Assembly: GCA_041913045.1 (NCBI GenBank)
Contig: JAYSGB010000022.1
Location: forward strand, 1-64,000
Direction of reading: 5' to 3'
DNA length: 64,000 bases
From: CAMLOF01 sp041913045
GTDB taxonomy: Bacteria; Pseudomonadota; Gammaproteobacteria; Burkholderiales; Burkholderiaceae_C
Below are positions 45,156 through 54,503 of this stretch, one piece after another (position 1 is the first letter of the stretch; each line of letters begins with the position of its first letter). The notes beneath the pieces are model-generated. The model saw only the letters and a program-made list of their open reading frames with translations. It made no database searches and was not told where the DNA came from. The translations under genes were made by a program, and so were the position numbers.

Positions 45156-46701
45156 GCCCATGCGACACCCGAACACGAGCCCCACCATCGCCAGCGATAG
45201 CGGTCAGCGTTTCGTTGACCGCCACCGGCTCTGGAGCGACACACAGCACGCCGCGTGCGGCGAGATTGAGCGCCGCATCCGCGAGGAAGGCTTGGAGCTT
45301 GTGCGCTTCGCCTGGGCCGATCTGCACGGCGTGCTGCGCGGCAAGACACTGGTGGCCAGCGCGGCCATTTCTGCCCTGCGCAACGGCGTGAACATGGTGG
45401 GAACGCTGGTGCTGAAGGACAGTTCGCACCGCACGGTATACCCCGTGTTCCAGAACAACGGCGAGGCGCCAGAAGGCTTTGGCGGCGCGGCCGACGTGGT
45501 GATGGTGCCGGACCCCAGCACCTTCAAGGTCCTGCCCTGGGCTGAAAGCACCGGCTGGGTGCTTTGCCAGGCGCACTTCACGAACGGCCAACCCATAGAG
45601 CTGGACCCGCGCCACCAGGCCCGGCGTGCGCTACAACGCCTACAGGAACGTGGCATGGGCCTGCGTACCGGGCTGGAAGTGGAGTTCCACATCTACCGCC
45701 GCGAAGGCGAACTGCCCCTGCCGCAAGACGCCAGCTGGCCTGGAGAGGCGCCCGCCGTTCGCTTGCTGCACCCCGGCTTCAACCACCTGACAGAGCAGTG
45801 GTTTGACATGGCGGAACCCGCGCTGCGCATTGTGCAGCGTACTGCCCAGGCGCTCGACTTGCCCTTGACCTCGCTGGAAATCGAACTGGGCCCCAGCCAG
45901 GTAGAGGCCGTCTTTGGCCCCGCAGACGCACTCACCTCTGCCGACCACATGGTGCTGTTCCGATCTGCCGTGAAGCAAGCGCTGCACCGTGCGGGATACC
46001 ACGCCACCTTCATGTGCCGCCCGCCGTTCCCGCAGGTCATCAGCAGCGGCTGGCACCTGCACCAGTCGCTGGTGGACTTGAACAGCGGCGCCAACCTGTT
46101 GATTCCCGAAGCGCCCCACCCCGATCCGATGGAGGCCGCCAGCCTGCTGTCAGCCATCGGCGTGCATTATCTGGGCGGGCTGCTGGCCCACGCGCGAGAC
46201 ATGGCGGCCTTCGCCAGCCCCACCGCTAACGGCTACGCACGCTACCAGGGCAGCGTGATGGCACCGCAGCACGTGCTCTGGGGCCGAGACAACCGGGGCG
46301 CCATGCTGCGGGTCATCGGCCAATGGCCTGGTGACGCCGCCACGCGCATTGAAAACCGCGCGGGCGAACCGCTGGCCAACCCTTACCTCTACCTCGCGTC
46401 GCAAGTGCACGCGGGTGTGTGCGGCCTGAACCAGCGCATGAGCCCCGGGCGCGCGGCCGACACCCCCTATGCCGAAGCCCACGCCACACGCCTGCCCGCC
46501 AGCCTGGACGAAGCCCTGTCGGCCCTGTCCGGTGCTGAATGGCTGCGCGAGGACCTGGGTGATGCGATGGTCAACCACATGGTGCGCGTCAAGCGCGCCG
46601 AACTGGCGCGACTTGACCAAGCCCTGGCCGCCAGCGATGCCTCGACCCAGGCACAGGCGAGAATGGACTGGGACCGCCGCGAATACTTCTCTGTTTTCTG
46701 A
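45148..46701 (+). CDS. Glutamine synthetase-like (gamma-glutamyl-amine ligase) enzyme
   Basis: A 517-residue glutamine-synthetase-fold protein. Metal and ATP residues are present: E177 and E179 in LEVEFHIYRR, LEIELGPSQVEAVF, H303 in SSGWHLHQSL, and RIENRAGEPLANPYLYLA. YARYQGS replaces the usual NSYKR-type loop, so the amine site differs from housekeeping GS. In aniline degradation a GS-like enzyme makes gamma-glutamylanilide for a Rieske dioxygenase. The same pairing here suggests glutamylation of an amine before oxygenation. ATG 45148 overlaps the oxygenase end by 8 bases; ATG 45160 is an alternative. Confidence 0.87.
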   Translation: MPEPMRHPNTSPTIASDSGQRFVDRHRLWSDTQHAACGEIERRIREEGLELVRFAWADLHGVLRGKTLVASAAISALRNGVNMVGTLVLKDSSHRTVYPVFQNNGEAPEGFGGAADVVMVPDPSTFKVLPWAESTGWVLCQAHFTNGQPIELDPRHQARRALQRLQERGMGLRTGLEVEFHIYRREGELPLPQDASWPGEAPAVRLLHPGFNHLTEQWFDMAEPALRIVQRTAQALDLPLTSLEIELGPSQVEAVFGPADALTSADHMVLFRSAVKQALHRAGYHATFMCRPPFPQVISSGWHLHQSLVDLNSGANLLIPEAPHPDPMEAASLLSAIGVHYLGGLLAHARDMAAFASPTANGYARYQGSVMAPQHVLWGRDNRGAMLRVIGQWPGDAATRIENRAGEPLANPYLYLASQVHAGVCGLNQRMSPGRAADTPYAEAHATRLPASLDEALSALSGAEWLREDLGDAMVNHMVRVKRAELARLDQALAASDASTQAQARMDWDRREYFSVF

Positions 46702-46707
46702 ACCAAC

Positions 46708-47037
46708 ATGCCCGACATCCGCATCCATTTCGTCCACCCCGACGGCCAAGCCACCGACATCACTGCGCCCACCGGCATCTCACTCATGCAGGCCGCCATC
46801 CAGGCCAACCTCAAAGGCATTGAGGGCGACTGTGGCGGTCTGCTCACCTGCGCCACCTGTCACGTGATGATCGACGCTCCATGGACCACACACCTGCCCG
46901 ACATGGTGGCCGACGAGGATTCCATGCTCGACTTTGCGGCCTGCCCCCGCGTGCCGGGCAGCCGCCTGAGTTGCCAGATCCCGCTCAAGGAAGATCTGGA
47001 CGGCATGGTGGTGCGCCTGCCCAAGAGCCAGTACTGA
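46708..47037 (+). CDS. [2Fe-2S] ferredoxin of the oxygenase operon
   Basis: A 109-residue adrenodoxin/putidaredoxin-type ferredoxin. The ligands are C-x5-C-x2-C in DCGGLLTCATCHV and the last cysteine in RLSCQIPL. It starts 6 bases after the GS-like gene. It probably carries electrons to the Rieske oxygenase. The needed ferredoxin reductase must come from elsewhere. Confidence 0.92.
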   Translation: MPDIRIHFVHPDGQATDITAPTGISLMQAAIQANLKGIEGDCGGLLTCATCHVMIDAPWTTHLPDMVADEDSMLDFAACPRVPGSRLSCQIPLKEDLDGMVVRLPKSQY

Positions 47038-47054
47038 GAGGCTTTCCCCGCGCT

Positions 47055-47915
47055 TCAGGCCGGTGGGGGCTCGGCACCGTCGGGCTGCACCAGCAGGCCC
47101 AGCAACTCCCGCTGACTGCCGATGCCTAGCTTGCGATAAACGCGTTTGAGGTAGGTGCGCGCGCTGGACAGCTCCAGGCCCAGCCGCTGCGCCAGCGCTT
47201 CTGTATCCAGGCCTGCCAGCAAGGCGCGCAGCACATCCAGGTCACGCTTGGTCAGGGCCGGGTGGCGCCGGTGCAGGCGGGCCAGCAGCCATTCCGCCAG
47301 ATCGGCATCGAACAGCTGCGCCGCGTAGTGCAGGCGCACCGCGTGCATGACCAGCGGCGCCAGGGCTTCCATTGTGCGTAGGGCAACATCGTCGAGCGGA
47401 CCGTGCTCAACGCCTCGGTAAAAGTTGACCGACAGCCAACGCCAGCCGTCGTACAGCGCCAGAATGGCCAGCCGCTCGGCCACGCGCGGCCATTCGTAGC
47501 AGACCTCGCGGTATTCGGGGTGGGTGATGTCCTGCGGGCGCTGCCGGTGCAGCAGGATGTGAGGGTGCGCGGCACTGGCGCGGCGTGCCTGTTCCAGTTC
47601 CGCCTCCATGACGAGGCGGCTGCCGTCCAGCCGGTGAAAGCGCGTCACGTAGTCCTGAGCAATGCTGGGCAAGCGCGCCGTGCGTGAACGATCACCCACG
47701 GCCACCAGGCGTGGCGGTGACTGACCTTCGTAAGAAAAGATAGTGCACTGGGCCATGGGCACGTGCGCGCCAACGATGCGCAGCAGGTCCTCGGCCACTG
47801 CATGGCGGCCCGATAGCCCCAGCTTTTCCAGCAAGGCCGTAACCTGCCCCAACGGCAGTTGCACGTGAGCAGCCGCCGGGGTGGCTGCAGGCAGGCGCCA
47901 ATAGTTTCCACTCAT
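47055..47915 (-). CDS. LuxR-type transcriptional regulator
   Basis: A 286-residue protein with a GAF/PAS-like N-terminal part (LLRIVGAHVPMAQCTIFSYEG) and a C-terminal LuxR helix-turn-helix. The latter reads ALTKRDLDVLRALLAGLDTEALAQRLGLE then YLKRVYRKLGIGSQREL. No receiver domain. It is convergent with the oxygenase operon and could regulate it or the hydrolase gene further downstream. Ligand unknown. Confidence 0.85.
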   Translation of the reverse strand: MSGNYWRLPAATPAAAHVQLPLGQVTALLEKLGLSGRHAVAEDLLRIVGAHVPMAQCTIFSYEGQSPPRLVAVGDRSRTARLPSIAQDYVTRFHRLDGSRLVMEAELEQARRASAAHPHILLHRQRPQDITHPEYREVCYEWPRVAERLAILALYDGWRWLSVNFYRGVEHGPLDDVALRTMEALAPLVMHAVRLHYAAQLFDADLAEWLLARLHRRHPALTKRDLDVLRALLAGLDTEALAQRLGLELSSARTYLKRVYRKLGIGSQRELLGLLVQPDGAEPPPA

Positions 47916-47951
47916 GGTTTGCCACTCATCACCTGCGTCCTGGCGCCAAGG

Positions 47952-48932
47952 TCATTGAACGCCGTCAAACGCCTGCCGCAAGGCGCGGGCGGCATCTTGA
48001 TGCGCCCGCAACGCCTCAGGGATGGCTCGGCCCATCTTGATGAATTCGTGCGTCACACCCCGGTAAATCTCAATATCCACCGGCACGCCAGCCATGCGCA
48101 GGCGGTCGGCGAACATCACCCCCTCATCCACCAGCGGGTCGCACTCGGCCAGGCCGATCCAGGCCGGTGCGACACCTTCCAGCTCTGGCGCGTTCAACGG
48201 CGAGAAACGCCAATCATCGCGCTCAGCCTGGCTGTTGAGGTACTGATTGAAGAACCACGTAATGCTGGGCTCCTCCAGGACAAAGCCGTGTGCGAAAGTG
48301 CGGTGCGATGGCGTGTCCTGATGCGCTGCGCAACCTGGATAGAACAACATCTGCAAGCGCAGCGGCAGGCCTGCGTCGCGCGCCTGCAAGGCCGACACGA
48401 TGGACAAGGTGCCCCCGGCACTGTCGCCACCCACGGCGATGCGCTGCGCGTCCAGCCCCAGAGACGCGGCATGGGCATGCAGCCATTGCAGGCTGTCCCA
48501 GGCGTCGTTCACCGCCGTGGGAAACTTGTGCTGGGGTGCCAGCCGGTAGTCCACCGACACCACAGCGCAATGCGACAGGTGGGCCAGGTGGCGGCACAGG
48601 CTGGCGTGCGTGGCCACGCTGCCCACGGTAAAGCCTCCACCGTGCAGGTACAGCAATACCGGCCACGCGCTGCCGGACTCTTCGTGTGTCTGGTGGGGCA
48701 CGACCAGCTCCGCATGCAGCCGGGCGCCGTCGCGGGTGGGAATGCTCAGCGCCTCGACGCGCGCCATCTTGTGAGGCGGTATGTCCAGCACGCCAGCGCC
48801 TGCCTCGTAAAAGGCCTTGGCCTGCTCGGGAGACAGGCAATGCATCGGCGGGCGGCCAGCGCGAGCCATGCGGTCAATGACACCGCGCATCTGCGTCGTC
48901 AACAGCGCGCGGGGGTTCACGTGTGAATTCAT
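47952..48932 (-). CDS. Alpha/beta hydrolase of the hormone-sensitive-lipase family
   Basis: A 326-residue carboxylesterase. Oxyanion motif LYLHGGGFTVGS, nucleophile GDSAGGTLS, acid in AECDPLVDEG and histidine in GVTHEFIKMG, all in order. HSL-type bacterial esterases act on short acyl esters; the natural substrate here is not known. I use ATG 48932, although 48941 is equally possible. It lies upstream of and on the same strand as the LuxR gene. Confidence 0.9.
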   Translation of the reverse strand: MNSHVNPRALLTTQMRGVIDRMARAGRPPMHCLSPEQAKAFYEAGAGVLDIPPHKMARVEALSIPTRDGARLHAELVVPHQTHEESGSAWPVLLYLHGGGFTVGSVATHASLCRHLAHLSHCAVVSVDYRLAPQHKFPTAVNDAWDSLQWLHAHAASLGLDAQRIAVGGDSAGGTLSIVSALQARDAGLPLRLQMLFYPGCAAHQDTPSHRTFAHGFVLEEPSITWFFNQYLNSQAERDDWRFSPLNAPELEGVAPAWIGLAECDPLVDEGVMFADRLRMAGVPVDIEIYRGVTHEFIKMGRAIPEALRAHQDAARALRQAFDGVQ

Positions 48933-49041
48933 GCCCCGCATTGTCGCCAATCGTGCTGTCGCCTTGCTCACACCATTTTGAGCATGGCAACTCTTATATT
49001 GTGCGAACACGACGCACCCCACAAAACCACAGGAGACAAAC

Positions 49042-50190
49042 GTGTCGCAGATTCTTTACGTCACCAACATCCAGATCGACTTTGGCGCCATTGCCCTGCT
49101 GCGCGGCGAATGCGAGCGCACCGGCATGAGCAAGCCGCTCATCGTGACCGACGCGGGCGTCAAGGCCGCTGGCCTGCTGGAGCGGGCCACCACGGCATTG
49201 GCCCAGGGCGGCAGTCCCCTGCCCCATGCCGTGTTCGACCAGACGCCATCCAACCCGACCGAGGCCGCCGTGCGTGCCGCAGCAGCTATCTACCAGGCAC
49301 AGGGTTGCGACGGCCTGATCGCGCTGGGCGGGGGCAGCAGCATCGACTGCGCCAAGGGCGTGGCCATTGCCGTGGTGCACGAAGGGCCGCTGAAGACCTA
49401 CGCCACCATCGAAGGCGGCTCGCCACGCATAACCGACAGCGTGCCGCCGCTGATCGCCATTCCCACCACGGCAGGAACTGGCAGTGAAGTGGCGCGCGGC
49501 GCCATCATCATCGTGGACGATGGGCGCAAGCTGGGCTTCCACAGCTGGCACCTGGTGCCCAAGACCGCCCTGCTTGACCCCGAACTCACGCTGGGTCTGC
49601 CGCCCATGCTGACGGCTGCCACAGGCATGGATGCGATTGCCCACTGCATGGAAACCTTCATGGCCGCAGCCTTCAACCCGCCAGCAGACGGCATTGCGCT
49701 CGATGGCCTGGAGCGCGGCTGGGCGCACATCGAACGGGCCACCCGCAACGGACAGGACCGAGAGGCCCGCCTGCACATGATGAGCGCGAGCATGCAGGGT
49801 GCCATGGCCTTCCAGAAAGGGCTGGGCTGCGTGCACTCGCTCAGCCACAGCCTGGGCGGCGTGAACCCACGCCTGCACCACGGCACGCTCAATGCCATGT
49901 TCCTGCCTGCGGTGGTGGCCTTCAACGCCGAGGCGGAAACGGTGCGCCGCGATCGTCGGCTGGAGCGCATGGCGCATGCCATGGGCTTGCGAAGCGCGTC
50001 CGACATCGGCCCTGCGATTCGCGACATGAACGCCAGACTGGGCCTGCCGTCTGGTCTGGCCGCGATGGGCGTGACGCGTGCCCAATTTGACCAAATCATC
50101 ACGGGCGCCTTGGCAGACCATTGCCACAAAACGAACCCTCGATTGGCAACCGCTGAAGACTACAGCGTGATGCTTGACGCTTCAATGTGA
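49042..50190 (+). CDS. Iron-containing alcohol dehydrogenase
   Basis: A 382-residue group III dehydrogenase. The nucleotide site is GLIALGGGSSIDCAKG, and TAGTGSEV follows. The iron ligands fall in GMDAIAHCMETF and in HSLSHSLGG/RLHHGTLNA. The start is GTG at 49042 with AGGAGACAAAC directly before it. It is divergent from the hydrolase gene. Substrate unknown; 4-hydroxybutyrate-, propanediol- and maleylacetate-type enzymes all share this fold. Confidence 0.92.
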   Translation: MSQILYVTNIQIDFGAIALLRGECERTGMSKPLIVTDAGVKAAGLLERATTALAQGGSPLPHAVFDQTPSNPTEAAVRAAAAIYQAQGCDGLIALGGGSSIDCAKGVAIAVVHEGPLKTYATIEGGSPRITDSVPPLIAIPTTAGTGSEVARGAIIIVDDGRKLGFHSWHLVPKTALLDPELTLGLPPMLTAATGMDAIAHCMETFMAAAFNPPADGIALDGLERGWAHIERATRNGQDREARLHMMSASMQGAMAFQKGLGCVHSLSHSLGGVNPRLHHGTLNAMFLPAVVAFNAEAETVRRDRRLERMAHAMGLRSASDIGPAIRDMNARLGLPSGLAAMGVTRAQFDQIITGALADHCHKTNPRLATAEDYSVMLDASM

Positions 50191-50362
50191 ACCTTGCGCG
50201 AACACTGCAACACTTACTCGTGGCGTAGATCACACAGCGTCTGGACATTTCGGCATGTTGCTTTATCATCTTTAGAATTCTGAAGCGGCGGCAAGGCGAT
50301 TAAAACGCCCTGCCAGCACGGCTCACTGCAAACGTCAATGCCCATACAGGAGGTAGGTGAGG

Positions 50363-50404
50363 ATGATCGAGTTCAATCACTTGAACCGTGAAGTCAGGCG
50401 GTGA
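50363..50404 (+). CDS. Possible 13-residue leader peptide
   Basis: ATG at 50363 opens MIEFNHLNREVRR and stops at TGA 50402-50404. It is preceded by AGGAGGTAGGTGAGG, the strongest ribosome-binding match I noticed in the window, and lies 41 bases before the MHYT/EAL gene. A GACGC/GCGTC hairpin can form just after it. It may be a coupled leader or the real ribosome site of a misplaced start; expression is unproven. Confidence 0.35.
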   Translation: MIEFNHLNREVRR

Positions 50405-50445
50405 CGCAGTGACTCACAGCGTCCAACCTTCTTGCTGAAGTCCAC

Positions 50446-52587
50446 ATGCCGACTCAGACTGCTGTCTCTCCATTCATGTCTGACGCCGTCACAAACGCGT
50501 TCGCCATTGTGCTGGCGCTGCTCTCGGCGTACGTGAGCCTGGACAGTGCGAAACGCGCTGGAACGCGTTCCATGGCTCACACCGTGGCGTGGACGCTGGC
50601 CGCTTCGCTGGCCCTGGGCACAGGCGGCTGGGCCATGCATGTGATCGACATGCTCTCGCTGGAGCGGGACTTCTCGCTCGGCTACCAGCCGTTCATATTG
50701 CTTGCGGCTTGGCTGCTTGGCGTGGCTTTGAGCCTGCCGGGGTGGTTCCTGGCATTCGCGCGGCCCGCTGGCGCGGCGCGGTTGGCCTTGAGCGCACTGC
50801 TGCTTGCCTCCAGTCTCCTGCTGGTTCAAGGGTTGTCGTTGCTATCACCTGGCTTTACGCCGGGGTTGACGTGGAACTGGAATGGCGTGGCGCTAGCAGC
50901 GGCGGGCACACTGGTGGCCTGCGGCTTGGCGCTTGCAGCCATGCTTGCCGGGCGTGAAGAAAGGCCCTGGCCATGGATTCGCCAGCCAGTGGCTGTATTG
51001 CTGCTCGCACTGGCCCTTTGGTGGAGCGAGTGGCAAGTTAGCGCTTCAGCGGGGCTGCAACTTCAGCACGGCGCGACCTATGCCGACATGCTATCCATCC
51101 GCTCGCTGAGCCTGCTTGCCAGCTTTGGCACGCTCATTCTGTTGCTGATGACGATGATCACCTCCATGACCGAGGCCCGGATGCAGGCATCACTGCAACA
51201 GGCAGAAGGTTCACTGGAACGGCAGACACACACCGACCAGCTCACGGGCTTGCCTAACCGGCTCTTCATCGAGGAGCGCTTGCTCAACTCTGCGGCGCGG
51301 GCCGACCTGGCACGTGAGCGGCTGGCACTCCTTTTCATCGACCTTGACGGTTTCAAACCGATCAATGAATCTTTCGGCCACCGTTTTGGCGACCTGCTGC
51401 TGCAGGAGACCGCACTGCGAATCCGGGAAGAGGCTGGTGCCAACGCCGTGGTGGCGCGTTGGGCCGCCGACGAGTTTCTGGTGCTGATCGAGCAGGACCA
51501 GGACAAGGAGGCTGTGGCTGCGTGCGCACGCCGGCTGCTTGACAGGCTCAAGACCCCGTTCGAACTGGAAGGACGCGACGTACCCGTTGCTGCATCCATC
51601 GGGGTAGCGGTCTATCCGGCAGACGGTGCACAGTCCACGCTCATCACCCATGCTGACGCTGCAGCCCGCGCAGCCAAATCGGCAGGTGGCGACACGTATT
51701 GCTTCTTCGAGCCTCACATGATGCGGGATGCTCGTGAGCAGATGGAGCTGCTGCACGACCTGCGCAATGCACTGGACCAGGGCCAGCTGGAGCTCTATTA
51801 CCAGCCCAAGGTGCATGCCCCCAGCGGCCAGATCACCGGCGCCGAGGCCTTGCTGCGCTGGAACCATCCGGTGCGCGGCCTCATCAGCCCGGCCGTGTTC
51901 ATTCCCATTGCAGAGCGCTTTGGCCTGATCGGCACCATAGGCAACTGGGTGATAGAGGAAGCCTGCCGCCAGATCCGCCAATGGCGCGATGGCGGGCTGC
52001 GCATGCGCGTGGCCATCAACCTGTCGGCCCACCAGTTGCGTCAGCACGATCTGTGCGACCGCATTGCCGCTGCGTTGCGCGAGCAGGACATCAACCCCAA
52101 ACTGCTGACCTGCGAGATCACCGAGTCGGTGGCCATGGAAGATACCGAAAGCACCTCGGCCATCTTCAGAAAACTGGCTGAGGTGGGAGTACACATCTCC
52201 ATCGATGACTTCGGCACGGGCTACTCGAGCCTGTCTTACCTTCGGCAACTGCCCACCGAGGAGCTGAAGATCGACCGTGGCTTCATCATCGACCTGGAAA
52301 CCAGCAATGACGCGCGCGCGGTGGTGGACGCAGTCGTCAAGCTCGGCCTGGCGTTGGGCTTGAAGGTGGTGGCCGAAGGCGTGGAAACCGAGGGGCAGTA
52401 CCAGATCCTGCGGCAGCTTGGCTGCGACGAACTTCAGGGCTTCCTGTTTGCCAAGCCGATGGCTGCCAAGATGCTGTTCCTGTGGGCGGTGATGGACAGC
52501 GGTGGTCCAACCAATCTGGACTTCCGCCCCTCCCTGTTCGGCGACACCATGATGCACCCGCTGGACGAGAATCCTGCCAAGCACTGA
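50446..52587 (+). CDS. Membrane c-di-GMP protein: MHYT-like sensor, degenerate GGDEF, EAL
   Basis: A 713-residue protein. The first 245 residues form about seven membrane helices with a diverged MHYT motif (LGTGGWAMHVIDMLSL). A short coiled coil leads to a GGDEF domain whose signature is changed to AADEF (340-344), so it is probably not a cyclase but may bind GTP. The EAL domain is intact, with EAL at 467-469, LRWNHP and DDFGTGYSSLSYLRQL. Net activity is likely c-di-GMP hydrolysis. ATG 50446 or 50476 could start it. Convergent with the patatin gene, 9 bases apart. Confidence 0.9.
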   Translation: MPTQTAVSPFMSDAVTNAFAIVLALLSAYVSLDSAKRAGTRSMAHTVAWTLAASLALGTGGWAMHVIDMLSLERDFSLGYQPFILLAAWLLGVALSLPGWFLAFARPAGAARLALSALLLASSLLLVQGLSLLSPGFTPGLTWNWNGVALAAAGTLVACGLALAAMLAGREERPWPWIRQPVAVLLLALALWWSEWQVSASAGLQLQHGATYADMLSIRSLSLLASFGTLILLLMTMITSMTEARMQASLQQAEGSLERQTHTDQLTGLPNRLFIEERLLNSAARADLARERLALLFIDLDGFKPINESFGHRFGDLLLQETALRIREEAGANAVVARWAADEFLVLIEQDQDKEAVAACARRLLDRLKTPFELEGRDVPVAASIGVAVYPADGAQSTLITHADAAARAAKSAGGDTYCFFEPHMMRDAREQMELLHDLRNALDQGQLELYYQPKVHAPSGQITGAEALLRWNHPVRGLISPAVFIPIAERFGLIGTIGNWVIEEACRQIRQWRDGGLRMRVAINLSAHQLRQHDLCDRIAAALREQDINPKLLTCEITESVAMEDTESTSAIFRKLAEVGVHISIDDFGTGYSSLSYLRQLPTEELKIDRGFIIDLETSNDARAVVDAVVKLGLALGLKVVAEGVETEGQYQILRQLGCDELQGFLFAKPMAAKMLFLWAVMDSGGPTNLDFRPSLFGDTMMHPLDENPAKH

Positions 52588-52596
52588 CCGTTCAAG

Positions 52597-53667
52597 TCAA
52601 AGCGGCAGCACCTTGTCTGGATTGGGACGCTCCAACCAATCCGCCCATTCCGCTGCCAACTGTTCGCTGGCTGCCACCGCCTGGTTCCACACACGCATGC
52701 GCGCCTGCAAGTCGGGGCCGTACCGCAGGAAGTCGCCGCGGTCTGGCAGTTTGCCGTTGGGCAGGCTTCGCACCCATTGCGGGTTGGGTGCCAGCACGAT
52801 GGTGCGGTCCAGGAACGGCGTGGCGGCATGCCGCCACTTCAAAGACTTGTCGAGCCAACCAGGCACCACCTGCCGCTGGAAATGCGGGTACAAGACCAAG
52901 CCCTGGCTGGGCAGGTAGTTCAGGTGCAGGTGGTAGTCGGTGATGCCACCGTCCCAGTAAGCGCCGGGCGGCGCTCCTGGTATGTGGTGCACGGCCTGCA
53001 GCACGAAAGGTATGGAGCAGCTGGCCTGCAACGCTGGCATGAAGTTCTCTGCCGTCAGGCCGATCTGGCGCGTGCGGTAGTCGCTGGTGGCGAAGGGCAA
53101 GGCTGCATTCTGCGAAGAAAACACCACCCGCTCCAGCCATGCCCCCATGGCCTTGCGGCGCAGCACATTGCTGACAAACGCCCCGGCGTACCCCAGCGGT
53201 GTGCGCAAACGCCCTTCGCGGCCCAGAACGTGCCGCCCGCGCGAGGTGACGATGTGCAAGCGGTAACGGCTATGTTCCAGCACTTCCTGCACACGCCCGC
53301 CGTAAAAGTCCTGCAGGCTGCGCCCAAAGGTTTCGCTCACTTGTGCAGCGCTGGGGCGTTTGCGACCCGGTGGAACCTCGTAATGCTGGGCAATGTAGTC
53401 CCGCGACAAGCGTGCAAAACCTGTCACGGGGTCGCTCAGACAAGCTGTGGCCATGCGCCATGCACCGATGGAAGCGCCCACCAAGTGCACAGTGTGTCCA
53501 CCGCGAGGCAGCCAGTCACCGAAAAGAAATCGGTCCAGCGGCCCAAGAACGAGTCCCTTGGGCCCGCCAGCCGCACCCGGAACAATGCCCACGTCTGAAG
53601 GTTTCAAACCTTCCTGACGCAGATGGCGCAGGGCCACGGGGCCGGCATAAATACTCAGCGCTTTCAT
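52597..53667 (-). CDS. Patatin-like phospholipase
   Basis: A 356-residue lipid acyl hydrolase. The glycine-rich oxyanion segment is PGAAGGPKGLVLG near residue 30. The nucleophile is in LVGASIGAWRM (GxSxG), and the partner aspartate is in YWDGGITDYH. No signal peptide is visible. It shares the minus strand with two HDOD genes and starts 9 bases after the nearer one's stop, so they may form an operon. Confidence 0.86.
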   Translation of the reverse strand: MKALSIYAGPVALRHLRQEGLKPSDVGIVPGAAGGPKGLVLGPLDRFLFGDWLPRGGHTVHLVGASIGAWRMATACLSDPVTGFARLSRDYIAQHYEVPPGRKRPSAAQVSETFGRSLQDFYGGRVQEVLEHSRYRLHIVTSRGRHVLGREGRLRTPLGYAGAFVSNVLRRKAMGAWLERVVFSSQNAALPFATSDYRTRQIGLTAENFMPALQASCSIPFVLQAVHHIPGAPPGAYWDGGITDYHLHLNYLPSQGLVLYPHFQRQVVPGWLDKSLKWRHAATPFLDRTIVLAPNPQWVRSLPNGKLPDRGDFLRYGPDLQARMRVWNQAVAASEQLAAEWADWLERPNPDKVLPL

Positions 53668-53676
53668 GCTGACGCC

Positions 53677-54489
53677 TTAAAGCCTGGGCAGCTCTCGCAA
53701 AGGGGGAATGTCTGGGCTGGCCAGTGCGTCAGGGTCCAGTTCCAGCAGCAAACCCACCGCATCGGGATAGGTATGGATGAGAACGTCCGGCTGGTTGCCC
53801 TGCACATACACGCAAGCACGCCAGGCAGCCAGGTGGACCACCGCGGCCAACGGTGCAACCTCGTCGCCATCCATAGGCCGGTTCTGCATACCGATGGCGT
53901 GGGCCATGGCCTTGGGCAGGCGCCAGCGCCGGGCCAGTTCCGCACCCACTTCGCCCGCAGAATAGCCAAAGTCCTGGTATTGCAGTTCGGCCCTGGCCAG
54001 GGAGTACATGGGGCAAAGCGAGTCAAACGAGGACATGTGCTCCGGCATGCCAGCGTGCATCACCAGCTCACCCATGCCATGCAACAAACCTGTGGTGAAG
54101 GCGATGTTCTCGTCCAGATGGGTGGCGGTGCAGATGTGCCGCGCCACCTGCGCTGTGGCAAGGCTGTACTGCCAGAAGGCATCCAGATGAACGCCGCTGA
54201 CCGTATGGAAGCTCTGGTTCAGTGCGGCGCTGATGACGAGCGCACGCAGTTTGGTCAGGCCCAGCACGGCAACAGCTTCGCGCACGGTCGCTACAGGCCG
54301 CAGCAAGCGGAAAAAGGCTGAATTTGCCTGCCGCAACACCTGCGCCGCCAGCACCGGGTCTTTCTGTATCTCTTCGGCTATGGATGCAAAATCGGCGTTT
54401 TCGTCTTCGAAGGTCTGGATCAGGCGCGCCGCCACCTCGGGCACCACGGGAAAAGCCTGTGGCTGGTTGAGCAGATCTTCCAGGCGCAT
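53677..54489 (-). CDS. HDOD-domain protein (first of a pair)
   Basis: A 270-residue protein filled by one HDOD domain, an HD-like helical fold without the catalytic metal residues. QAFPVVPEVAARLIQTFEDENADF opens it; VAVLGLTKLRALVISAAL and the LLHGMGELVMHAG segment are characteristic. HDOD proteins act in chemotaxis, type IV pilus and c-di-GMP signalling as scaffolds. It is a diverged paralogue of the next gene, 14 bases away. Confidence 0.88.
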   Translation of the reverse strand: MRLEDLLNQPQAFPVVPEVAARLIQTFEDENADFASIAEEIQKDPVLAAQVLRQANSAFFRLLRPVATVREAVAVLGLTKLRALVISAALNQSFHTVSGVHLDAFWQYSLATAQVARHICTATHLDENIAFTTGLLHGMGELVMHAGMPEHMSSFDSLCPMYSLARAELQYQDFGYSAGEVGAELARRWRLPKAMAHAIGMQNRPMDGDEVAPLAAVVHLAAWRACVYVQGNQPDVLIHTYPDAVGLLLELDPDALASPDIPPLRELPRL

Positions 54490-54503
54490 GCGGTCAGACG
54501 AGT

